A program made the position numbers and the translations under genes. This document shows, piece by piece, positions 23,850-36,600 of a DNA stretch of 64,000 nt; the stretch's first letter is position 1; each line of letters begins with the position of its first letter. The DNA is from Myrica gale. Taxonomy: Eukaryota; Streptophyta; Magnoliopsida; Fagales; Myricaceae. The notes below the pieces were generated by a model. The model was not told where the DNA came from, did no database searches, and saw only the letters and a list, made by a program, of their open reading frames with translations. Where the stretch lies: NCBI GenBank assembly GCA_963930655.1, contig OZ005604.1:3358001-3422000 (forward strand), given 5' to 3'.

Positions 23850-24310
23850 CAGTGGCGGACGCAGGGGTATCGAACCCGTACGTCCGCTACCTATTACTTG
23901 CCCAAAAAAAAATTTACACTTGTTTTGTTTCTTTTTCTTTCTAAGTTGGCTAGTTCCGATACCCATTAAGTCCAGGTTCGATAGACTTAATGGGTATCGG
24001 ATCTAAAATATTTTTTTTCTACACATTGATTTGGCTCCTAGTGCTACATAATAACTGAGACAAATATACAGTTATTATGATTTTTTGTTTTGCATCGATT
24101 TCGAGTTCTTCAACTGAGGGGTAACTTCCTTTCATCTTGCTAAATTTATGTTAGTAAAAAATTATTTTGGATGGACAGCTGGATCATCCAGCCATCCAAC
24201 GGTCGGAAGCCCGAGCAGGGTGCTGCCCAGGCTCCCGACTGTAGGATGACCAAATGGACAACATCCAGAGCGGATTGCCTTTGGAGGCAATCCGTTCCTG
24301 TCACTTCATG
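23850..24310. repeat. Composite MITE-like repeat with perfect hairpin
   Basis: At 23850 the sequence opens cagtggcggacgcagg, similar to the CAGTGGC end of the MITE at 19784, but no matching right end was found. A perfect 17-bp inverted repeat (arms 23956-23972 and 23984-24000, ccgatacccattaagtc and its complement) has an 11-base loop. At about 24170-24310 is a second block, with atccaacggtcgg, agcccgagcagggtgctg and gcggattgcc, that recurs in related form at about 63795-63890. Confidence 0.45.
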
Positions 24311-27000
24311 TACGTGAAGCTCGAATTATTAATACAAGTAATTTACAATTAAAGAAAATTATCATTTATCCTTACCCCTAAGACCTATTTTAGCCAAGTA
24401 CGTATAGGGAACAGATTATCAATAGTCCTACAGTTTTGTTGGAACGCATAATGACCATTACATCAAGGAAATTAACAGTGTCTCAATTCTTGAAGATTTT
24501 TTTTTCCTAGTAATCATGTTTTGAAAAGGATAAGTCTCTTTATCTATGAGAATATATAATTCTGTCGGATATGAGGGGAATTATCGTCCACATGACATGC
24601 CTTGTGCTTCTAGGTATTCTAAGCGTTTCGATACCTTGTTAGCGAAAAACAGAAAAAAAAATGACAGAAAAACCATAATTAAAACACCATGTTGTACATT
24701 AATTAGTAATTGGACTGGTGAGTATGTAATTTCCTTTTCCTCTGAAAAGTAAATATCAGAGAAAAGATATTTTCTGTCCAAGAAGCATATGCTATAACTT
24801 ATCAATTAACCCTGACCTCTGTGAAAAGGAGTTCATGGACCACCATTTTGGCTGTTGAAGCATCAAACATCTCAACATATTCAGAGAATCCCCCAGAAAA
24901 GCACTAAAGGTAGAGCAATCATGGCATCAATTGCTTCAAACTTTGATTTTATGGACTCTTGACTAAGATGTACGTAGATGGTCCACGTTGTTCATTGCTG
25001 TCTTGTTTTTTCTTTTTCTGCGATTCAGATGCACTATCCTCATAGAAAATGCTCAAAAGAGGCAAATTTTATGATTTGGTGCAGTAGTCTTTACGACTAG
25101 AAAATTGAAGAAGAGGAAGTGATCTTCTCTACTTTTGCTGTGAAAAGTAAAATTTCTGATTTAACACAGAGGTACTGCACTAACGCTCCTTTTTTAAAAA
25201 AGAAAGAGGACGGAAGCTTAGAAGTTTATTAAATAAGCTTCACTTATGACGGAAGAATATCGTTGTAACAAAACATTAAAAAGACACAAAATAAGATAAA
25301 CAGTAACGGACAATAAAACATAACAACCTAATTTTCTTGTGGAAATAAACCTACATTAAACCCGTAAACTAGCTAGAGGTAGGGCATGAAGATCTAATAT
25401 GTAGGCGTCGACAGCTTTTTTAGGCATATGCTTAACTTGGTTGAAATGATGATCCAAGCCTTCTGCTCTTGTATTTGCCAACGCTCTTATTATAAGAAGA
25501 GCAACTTCGATTTAGTGGACAACAATTTGTTTCTTTTCAAGGGACAAAACATGATTCAGAAATTAATAAGGTCACATAAATAGGCATTTGCATTGCCAGC
25601 AGTTGGGTGAAGAACTAATGAATAGAACAGTAAGATTTCTTAAAGGCACACAAGGAATAAAGATCATTTGAAGAAAAATATTTCCTTTCAGTCTCCAAAC
25701 TTCTAACCAAATGTCAATTACAAGTTTGAATTACGAAAATCGCGACATTTAACTTCCAGACTATTAAAATGCATTAATGTCCATGACACATTATGAACTT
25801 TTGAAATCTTATGGCAGGACGAAAAATAAGTTATGTGACATAATATTGATGATTGGATTTTACCTTTATGCATTTTGATAATTTGAAGATTAAATGAGAT
25901 AATTTTCATAGTTTAAACCTGTAATTGAGTTAGATTACTGAACTTAGAACTAAGTGTGTACACCGTATAAATTACACACAAAATTGCAAATTTAAAAGAA
26001 ATCGGCAAAACAAAAGGAAAGAATCGAGAACAAAATGACAGTCTTATAGGTATAAAGAGATACAAAAACCAATAGCCCTAGTGGCTGAATACACTCCAAC
26101 AACAGCAATGGATAAGTGGAGCTGATGGCATTGATCCGGCCATCAGTGCAGGTGGGCTTGCAAATACTATGGTTGAAGTTTGAATGCAAGTTGAGAAGGA
26201 AGCTCTAAACTGTTAATCACTGAATGGTTCTCGGGATCTCCAAGTGGGTAGTAGTAGAATTCAAGCTGGCAAATTGTTTTTTTTTTTTTAATGAAGTACG
26301 AAATAAATAAAACAATAAAAAGGGACATTATGGTGGTGGTGGGGTAGGTTCTAATACGGCTTCTGCTGAGGCTGCCGTTCTGTAAAAGAGTTCTGACAAT
26401 TAGAATCTGAAACGTCAAATTCATGTCTGTTTATTTCAATGTCATTTCACCTCTGACTTCCCCACACCCCCACATCACGCAGCCAGAGGCAGAGCCCCCT
26501 TCCCTTGCGCACTCGCTCACCATGGAGTTTGGACTCTCTCTCTCACACAGACACAGAACACACTCTCTCATTAAGAATGTTGTGGAGGTACTTGTGTAAG
26601 TGGGTCCATGTCATTCCAACTTTGAGATGAGATGGGGTCCTCCTGAGCTAAGTGACATCAAAGCTGAAAGGGATAAGTTCTCTCTTAACGAGATTTTGAC
26701 GCAACATGTGATTCCCAGGGCCTCATGTTCTGTGTTAGAATGCTTTTGTTCCAATTCTTCCCATACGTGATCAAAAACAGTGCCAGAAGGCAGAAAAATC
26801 TGACCTAGGATTTTCTTGGGGGACGTACCAGCTTGCCGTTTGTTAGTAGACTTAAAAAATGTGTTCTGTACATTCAAGAAAAAAATCTACTCTAATAAAG
26901 GATATAACAGGAATACAAAATATTGTCACTGAAATAATAAAATTCTTTCTTCTTTCTTCTTTCTCGCTGTTTCCTTTTTCCTTTTTTTATTTTGGTGTTT
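24311..27000. other. Intergenic spacer between YABBY5 and NUP1-like genes
   Basis: The two genes converge here. I see AT-rich DNA, short low-complexity runs and no supported gene. Open frames on both strands are short and lack family motifs. Confidence 0.4.
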
Positions 27001-27609
27001 TACCCTTTTTTTAAAGGTCCCTCTTATAGTCTTATTTGATTTTGATTGTCTAGTAAAACTTGCAAAATTCAGCCTGCCTTTCTAAATTCTTATCAGCTGC
27101 CTCCTGTTCCGTAACGTTGATATTCTTTGAGAGCCTATATGGGCTCCATCAGAGGGAGAAAGAGAGACGGCTAGAGTCCGTCCACATTCAATTAGCCTCT
27201 GTTTCCATTTGCAAGGGTAGAGTTTTCTTACAAAACTACAAAGGTACAGCTCCGGCTAATTATAAATTCCAGAACAAATGCTTCCTAATCAAAATCTCAG
27301 AAGAATTGTACACATTCTACCTGGATTTGGGACTGACCGATCCAAGTCATACATTACAAGCTCATAATAATGCAACTCAAACCTGTAAACCCACCAGAAA
27401 CGTGGATGGTCTCACGGGAACCAATGGAGTGAATATTCAAGGATGAAATTTACCATTTTCTGCTTCAAACAGCTTTTTCACTCACTCCCATTGACAATGA
27501 ATGGATTGCAATCTTCGAGAAAAATTAACACAAGCAAAAACAAACAGAAATCCCCCCAAAATGAAATGAATACAATGGGGGGTGGGTATCCTACCATATC
27601 ATGGTCTGG

Positions 27610-30600
27610 TTAATAGCAGACGGCATCTTTCTCAAAGGCACTAAAAGATAGCCTCTTATTCTCGTCTGATCCAAAGCTGAACTTAATACCCAAAGCCTCT
27701 TCGTGAATGTTAGCACTGCTTGTAGAAGGGAGGGAAAAAACAAGGGCAGGAGCAGACCTTTTTGAGCCAAAACTATAGGAAGGAAGTGCAGGGCCCTCTT
27801 TAGGCTGCTGCAGACCACCCCCTGAGAATGTCGGCACAATGGTTGGTGTTGGTGGCTCTACTACAGAAGAAGAAACAGGGAATGTAAATGCAGAACTCGT
27901 ATCAGATGCAAACAACCATCTTGAGTCAGGCTTGCTAACAGATATAGAAGGCAAAACCGGTTTAGTCACTGAAGAAGCTGAACTTCCTTTCTTTACAGCA
28001 TCAGCAGCTTCAGAAGTACTCTCCTGAGGTGTAACCTTAAGATGAGAGTTCTGGTCAATTCGATCTTTACTCTTAAAAGAACTACAATTTCCTAAATTTG
28101 ATAAGCTATTGTGCTCATTTGACGTGATATTGGTCACATCAGAAGATTGAGGTTTTTTCCATGAAGCGGCTATCTCTAACTCAAAAGATTTAGTTTTAGG
28201 GGTGGCCGGATTTCTATCAATATGCTCCAAAATCTTCCTAGCCATCTGAGTAGCATGTGGGTGTACTGTAGGAACACCCATCTCAGAGCTACGTGGCTTA
28301 CTGTATAATAACTGAGAAGTTGAAATGCCACTTGTTCCTCCAAATTCCATACTTTTCTTCGCAGCAGGAAAGAAGCCTTCAGAGAGATTGGAGTTTTCTG
28401 CCTGTGAAGGACCATCTAAAGAAGAATGAGAATATATAGATCCTCTAGAAGAAGATTTTGCAAGAGGTTTATGACTTGTTCTACGTATGGGTCCCACCGA
28501 TCCGTAATCACTATCGAGTGCATCACTTCTTTTCACCTGTGCATTCAAACGGCAAGAACTATAAGATCAATTCAATAGACATGGATATTGAGGTTAATTC
28601 AAATTTTACAGTTTGATATATTCAAGCTCCCAGGTGTACACAAAGTGAAGGGTATGTACGCTTCATCCAATAACATTTACAGTATCTGTAAACTTTTCGT
28701 ATATATTCACCATATTTCACCGATTGACAAATCTTTATTTGAAGAACACAAACTTAAAATATTTCAACTCCAATTATAAATTTAAGTTCCATGCACACTG
28801 AATCATACACAAAGGATAGACAATTTCAAGCATCTGTGAAACTATGAGTTTCAAAAAATGAGGACAGGCCAAGTACAGAGAAGTTCTGGATTGCAATGAT
28901 TAAACATCCAAAAAGTGACCAAGTTTCAGGGGGTAAATATGAACCTGATCCAGATCATTGCTCAGATATTTCCACACTATGTCGGGCCTGTTTGAATCCC
29001 ACAAACTCCAGTAACAATCTCATATATATTTGACAGGACCCTTCCAGCTGACTTCATTGACAACACAACCCAGATACAATACCATTTATCAGGACCAGAA
29101 TAGGATGCTACTACAAAGTCCGGAGGCCCACTCACCAAAGAAACCCAAGAGAATTTAATGTGTGGTCTGTCTTAGAGAACGTCTATGATTAGAACAATTA
29201 CTTCATAGATGATGAGACTCTCCATCACATGACCAGTGAGCAGATGTACAGGTTCTTTTGAAGAAGATCAAAAGAAGTTCAAGTGCTTATTTACTTGTAG
29301 GTTTTCAGATGCTCCTATTTCGTAAAACAGAGTATTTTACTCATTACTCTAGCTGGAGAAATCAAAGAACAGATATCTACAAAAACCAGAACATATATCA
29401 TAAAATTTGAAAAGAACCATCCTAGCAGACAACGAATATTAAGTCATGAAGGGATGCAATTACAAGGATTGACAAAATGAAAAACTTACCTGTCCATATA
29501 TAGGAGTTTGTGTTTGCTGCAAGGGAGTAGATGAAATGTTCAAAACCCTATCGCCAACACCTCGTAATTGAGTGACCTGATGACACACAAGTAGTACAAA
29601 ATGCTAAATTTCCATGTCGACAAAAACGTATCTAAAAAAAGGACAGCATAAACTAAAACAATTCAAATTTACATACCCTGGTCTTGGACTTCGAAAAAAT
29701 AGTTCTAGAATAAGGTGTTCTGGGAAAATTATGAAGATCATATCTGCTTCTATGAGTTTGTGGAGTCAAATAACCATGTCGATCCTGTGCCATGGCACCA
29801 GGCCAGCATGTGGACGGCTTAGGTAAAGGTGATGGAATAAATGGCTTTGCAGCAGAAACATCACCATGTAGTAATGTTATTTCATCTTCTGATGCTGTAT
29901 TCTTAGCACCAAGGGTGATTTCAGATGCTCTGTTCCCCATGTATGCTCTAGCAATTTCGACTGGTGAAGCACCAACTTCATCTCCAACCTTTAAAATTTT
30001 AGAGGAATTATATCATCTAAACTTCTCAGCATATGGGAGACGAACAACATATTGTAAATCCCAGTGCAACCTATAAAACATAACAGGCCAATAACAAACG
30101 TACACCACGCCAGATAAAATCATAGAAAACTAGTAAACAAAATGCCATCTTATAGGCCCTTGAGGATAATTAAACGCATTTAAATCCTTATGTTGCCTTC
30201 TAAAAGGGTTTCAAATTCTATAGACTCATTTGCTATTTCCAAGATGGAAGAACTTATGAAGTCCCTTGTTTCCGTCCATAGTGTCAAGTGAATACCAACC
30301 ACTCGTTGAATTAGCAAATTTAAGCAACACCAAAAGTTTGGCTTTGAATCCAAAGCCCTTTGGGTCTCAAAGCAAGACCTCAAGATTTTTGCAGTGTTTA
30401 CCTCCTTATCATAAGCAATGTTACATTTGGAAGAACTACGTAGAGATATCTGTAAGTCTAGGATTATTTTAAAGTGCAAGAGAAACAAAAAGAGAACAAA
30501 GGAGAGAAAATTATCCAAATCATAAAACCTTATTCAAAGGGGAAAATTCTCCAAATCATAAAACCTTTTAATTGCTCTAGGGATATAATTATTCTCTCAG

Positions 30601-33600
30601 CTACTTCACATCCTCATTTGCCCACATCAGCTACTTCTAATCCTCTAGCATTAATACTCCCAAAACATAAACCCTTACTTATTGTGACTAAATCTGCATA
30701 GTTATAACTCCACCCTACGCCATAAGCCACCTCAATAGCCTCATTGAACAATAATAAGGGATAAATCTGCAGAATTCTAACTCCTCCCTACGCCATCACC
30801 CACCTCAATAGCCTTCACTGAACAACCACTGATACTATACCTCATGAAAATAAAAATAAGTACCATCAATTTCCAGCACAAAATCTATGACATCATTAGG
30901 AAAATAAAGGAAAAAGGAACAAATCCTTTTCTTTTCTTTTTTCTCTTTTCCAGTAATAAGAGAAGGGAGCAATTTACTCCAACAGGAATATAGGAATTCC
31001 GAAGAAGAACAAGACAAAGTAGTGTTGTGCCAGAGTAAGCAACAGAAAAAGAGGTCTCCATATTGTTTTGTTTTTTTGATAAGTAAGATCAATATTATTA
31101 AAAGAAAGAAAAGGTAAAAACAGTACAAAGTTTGTACTGAAAACACTTAGAATATACAAGCAAAAAAGCTAATGAAATCTGGAAAATCTAGAAAACGACC
31201 CCCCCCCCCCACATGGCAGTAACCCAACGAAAAAGAGAATGCATAACAACACCCTGTAAGTGATCCACCGACGATGCTAAATCCTCAAAACAACAACTAT
31301 TATGTTCCCTCCAAAGACACCACCAAACACAAGATGAAACCGTCTTCCAATTTTCTGTAGCCAAAGGATCCTTAAACTTTCTTCCCCAACAAAGCAGCAC
31401 ATCAAACACGCTTTCCGGCATAACCCAATGAAGACTCGTTATACAAAAGCATACGTCCAAATTGCCCTCGCCATAGAATAGTGCAATAAAACATGGTCGA
31501 CGGACTCACTATCCCTCTTACATAAATAACACCAATCCATGACATAAACGCCTCTCCTCCGAAGATTATCGATAGTCGCATTCCTAGCATGCGAAGCCTC
31601 CAACACAAAGAACGAAACTCTTATAGGCACCTTAGTCCACCAAACCCCACGCCAAGGGAACAAATGTGATGTATCACCAGAAATAAAGGAATAAAAAGCT
31701 TTAACAGAGAAAACACCATCCTTTGTTCCCATCCAAAACAACTTGTCATCACTATCTCGACAAAATACCTTAGCGTAAAGAGTAGAATAGAAAGCTGTAA
31801 ATTCCACCATTTCCCAATCGTTTACAGATCTCATAAACTGAATATTCCAAACCAAAGAAAGTGTATATCATGCATCAAGCAATCCGCCACCATCCCATCA
31901 TTACACCAGGCCAAAAAGAACACAACCGGAAACAAACAACGAAGAGGTAAGTCTCCATATTGTTCAACATAAGAGGACTAACTAGAATAGTCCTGGCAAT
32001 TTCTGAGATAAATCCATATGACTCTTTTGCCAGTTTTTCCATGCTAGATGGAATGCCCTTAGAGTTTTGGCTCCTGTATAACCATAGTCGGGAATCATAA
32101 TTTGTATGTGATTGAAACAATCACCAAGGAAAGTAAATAACAAACAATGTGCTCCACGTCCTTGGGCTGTTGAACAGAATCCAACCACACCAGGATGGAT
32201 GGGTGCAAAGTCCTCCAGCTTTTCATACTTTTGGAGTACTTCCAGCTATCAACTAGGATTTAAAAATCTATCTTCTCAGAACTGGTAAATGAGGAATGTA
32301 TTCTCCTCACAAGTCATTATCTGCAAATTAATCTCTTAAGCGGATTCAGATGAGATGACTTGAGGATTTTTTTTTTTTTGGTAACCCAGGAGCTCCCAAG
32401 GTCGGGCCACTTCGTGTACCCGGCCCTACAAGCCAACCTAAGGGCATGTGTCAGGACTCCACCCAAAACACCCCAAAGGGTGACTTGAGGACTTATACCC
32501 CTTAATGAAGAGTAAATCCCTAAACGTACACTTTCCTTTTGGCATCATTAGTTCTGTTATATTTCGATTCATCCATTCTACATCTATGTGCAGCTATTCT
32601 TCCCAAATATTGATATTGGAGATAACATACTTGACCTCAAACACATGTATGCAAAGTAAAAAGCACAAAAGTATATCAGAGAACATATATATATATATTT
32701 TCCATTGATATGATAGCTAAATTTGTGTGTTCCCGTCCCCAGGGATGCATGTCAAACAACCCTTATCCATGCCATCAATCTACACCCTAACCAGGCATCC
32801 ATTAATCATAGCCACAATGAAGCATCAGAAAAGTTTGTCTCCAAGTAATTCGACGATTAGTTTAACAATGTCACATTCTATAGAATTGATGAGATCAAAC
32901 CCAGCTTTTCAGTATTTAACATGCTGGAAGTATTCTCTTCTTCTTTCAGGTTATATTTTTTACGTTTTCTTTTTTCTCTTTCATCAGGCTCCTAAAAGCA
33001 ATTAATGTGTTATTTATGCCCCGGTCTTCAAGAATAAGATGCTTTGGTTTTGTGCTTTTACATTTTTAAATTTATATTAAAAAACTGGGCATCATGACTG
33101 CAACATAAGATAAACATTTCCAAAACTAAATTCAAAAACTGGGTATCATGACAGCAACATAGGATAAAGAAATCTATCCAGAAAAGGACAAGCTTTATAG
33201 AAGTTAGTAATCCTAGAAAGAATTATTCCACAGCTTGTTTCACTGATTCACAAGCCAAGTTAACAGTATCAGACTTCCCCTACATGGCTGACTGATAAGA
33301 GGGGTTAAACTTACCCATTGAGCTCTTGAATCTTTTCCTTGAAGTGAAGCTCTTGGAGTTTTAAATGCTACAACAGCTCTCGGAGTTTCTCTTCCTTCAG
33401 TCATCTCTGGATTGAGATCCACAGCCCTAGAATGTAATATCTCCGCCAAACGATTAGCTTCTTCCCTGCATCATAACAAGTATTCGTTAAGAGAGAGTTG
33501 TGGTGATGGTTAATACTTTACTCCTCAGTATTGCTAGAAAAGATTACACTTGCAACCTTCATGGCACCAGACAACATTTCTCCTTATTAATAGCAACGAG

Positions 33601-36600
33601 CCTTGAAAAATTGATAAAACTTAAAAAAGATCAGAAGCAGGCTTATTCAACAGAAGCAGCCATTCGCCTTCCAAAATAACTAGACAAGGCTACCTATTTG
33701 ACCCACCTAGAAAATTTTCTCTCTTTCATCAGCTTCTCAATTTCAGAAAGCCTTATGTCATCAGAAAGGTCAGCTTTTTGTTCTAGTTTGTGGTCATCAC
33801 GGTCAGAACAACTCTTGAGTCTATCTGCTGATCTGCTGGGACCTGCTACCATTGTTGATCTGGATGGTCCAAGCTGCAAGAGATAGGACCAACGTCAAGA
33901 ATAATGCTGATAGGAATGGAAAGGATAAACTGATCAAAGCCCTTCCATTATACTTCTGAATAAAATGAGATCAAGGCTAGAGGAACTGCTTTAACAAAAG
34001 AACAGAATCCTCACATTTAATGTGCATTTGCCATGATCAGGAACACCATCTTCTTCAACTTCTGCGTGCAAGTTTTCTGTTGCAAAAAAAACACATTATT
34101 AATCACGACCAAATTATAGGACCCATAGGTCAGCACAAATCTGTAATTTTGCAACATAGATATATGAAATGAAGGGGACTAAAAGATGAGCTTAAAGGAC
34201 ATCATTGAAACATATACAGGTTGGGAGCATTGAAAGCACAAAAAGATATCTCACGGCTTAGAGAATAGTACAGTAAATCAGAAGGAAATCCGTAAATTAT
34301 CTGGCATATTCTGAAAATGGTTTCTACCAGCCAATGTCACAAATGTGATAGCATAATATCCAACATCACTAACCAAGTAACCATACAAACATTATGAGAT
34401 AAAACATAGCCCATGTCACTCTAATACAGTTTTCTTTTAGCTACTCTCCCACACAATCTGTTTTTTTTTTTAAAAAAAAGCTATCTGTACACAGGAACAC
34501 AGCATTTAACTATCTCAATAAAATGCACTTTCCTCCCACAGCATCTTGGGGTGATGATCCCTATACTTCACTGTTCTACAGATGTCTCATCCCAATTATT
34601 TTCTTTTCCCTATATAAAACAAATTAACTTGAAATTGCATCTATCCCACACATTTTTCTTCTGCAGATTAACACAGTCCACAGCATAAGCCATCAACTTC
34701 AGAGGGTATTGAAGGACATACTCCTACAGAAATATAATATGACAGGGATAGTTCAGAAAAAGAGAAACAGCTCTGTGTGGGTGGATAAATGTACCATATT
34801 ATACATATACAAGGTGCGTACATAATCAATTTATCCCGAGTTCAATATTTAAAGGCACATCAACAATTTCCACTGAAAAATTCTGAAGGGACCTTTCCGT
34901 CAAGTTTAATTCTCATAAAATGTATCAATAGTTTACTGCTCTAAAAGAATCAAATTCGAATAGATAATACATAAAAGTGTGCATATTTGGGATGACATTG
35001 TGGAAAGAGTCAAAAGAAGATTGACAGGTTGGAAGGGCATATATCTTTCAAAGGGGGTAGGTTAACGCTGATAAAATCAACTCTCTCTTGGCTCCTGAAG
35101 TTTTTTTTATCGCTTTTTCCTATCTCGTTGTTGGTGGCTAATAGATTGGAGAAACTTCAAAGGGATTCTTGTGGGGTAGCAGTGGGGACGAGCATAGGAT
35201 TCACCTTGTTAGGTGGGCTACAGTTTGCTCCCCTACCTTTGCTGGAGGGCTTGGTTTAAGGAGGCTACCATTAGTCAACAAAGCATTAATTGGGAAATGG
35301 CTTTGGCACTTCACTTCTGAAAGGGACAGTTTGTGGAAGATGGTTATTTTTTTATAAGTAAGCCAATCTCATTACAAAAAACGAAAAGAGTAAAAAGGAC
35401 TATACTGAAACGCTTAGTCCAAACAAGCAACAAAATTATGAAAATTATAAAAATGAACAAACGGGCAACCTAACACCACATTAGCCAAATGAAAGAGCGA
35501 AAGAAACATAAACCCTTGCAACTTCACCAAGGACAAAGAAACATCTTCAAAACATCTATTATTACGCTCCCTCCAAATACACCACCAAATGCACGAATGA
35601 ATCATTCTTCAAATAGCCTTAGTCAAAGAATTAGAAAACCTTCAATTCCAACTCCACAGCACATCCACCACCTTCTTAGGCATAACCCAATGAAAGTTTG
35701 TCAAACGAAGAACATGAGTCCAAAGCCCTCGCGCCAACGAGCAATGAAGAAGCACATGGTCCGCACCAATCAGCAATGTAAATACCTTTTCTTCTAAGAT
35801 TATCCGTAGTGAGAATTCTCCAATGCATAGCCTCCCAAGCAAAGAAAGAAACCCTCAAAGGACATTTCGACCTCCAAACCCCTTTCCAAGGAAAAGAAAA
35901 ACTATTCCTACAAGCAATGGAATTATACATAGACTTAACGAAAAACCTCATTCTTCGTACCGGTCCAATACATCTTATCATCCTCCCCCTTCTAAACACC
36001 AAGCCATACAAAAAGGAAAAGAAGGCAGAAAAATTCTCCACCTCTCAATCATTTGCAGATCTAACAAAGGGAACATTCTACGCAACATGGTCAACACTCC
36101 CCGCCAAACACTCCGCCACCGTATCCCCCTTACACCTAGGCAACGAATAAACAACCGGAAAAGCCAATGATGAAGGTTTATCACCACACCACCAATCATG
36201 CCAAAAGTTAATCCTTAACCCGCTGCCTACCAAAAATCTGGTATGCTTACTGAAACATCCCAACCTTTACTAATGAATCTCCAAAGACTAACACTGTAAG
36301 ACCCCCTACTAGGTAAAGTTCTCCAATCCCCCGCAGAGCACCCATATTTTTTAGCAATGGCAACCCTTCAAAGCCTATCTCTCTTATGAGCAAAACGTCA
36401 CAACCACTTGCTCAAAAGGGCCCTATTAAAAAGAGTAATACTACGAAGCCCCAATCCCCCATTCGAAAATGGAGAACACACCAACTCCCACTTCACAAGA
36501 TGGAATTTGTGCACATCCTCATCGCTACCCCAGAGGAAGTCCCTCTGAATCTTCTCCAACCTATTAGCCACCGCAAGCGGAATAGGAAACAAGGATAAAA

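Noticed and set aside
28176-28415. A second minus-strand frame over NUP1 exon 7
   Set aside because: Exon 7 is fully explained by the phase-matched NUP1 frame; this is an overlapping shadow.
35414-36598. Long plus-strand open frames within the minus-strand LINE
   Set aside because: They are antisense shadows of the zf-RVT and polymerase regions.
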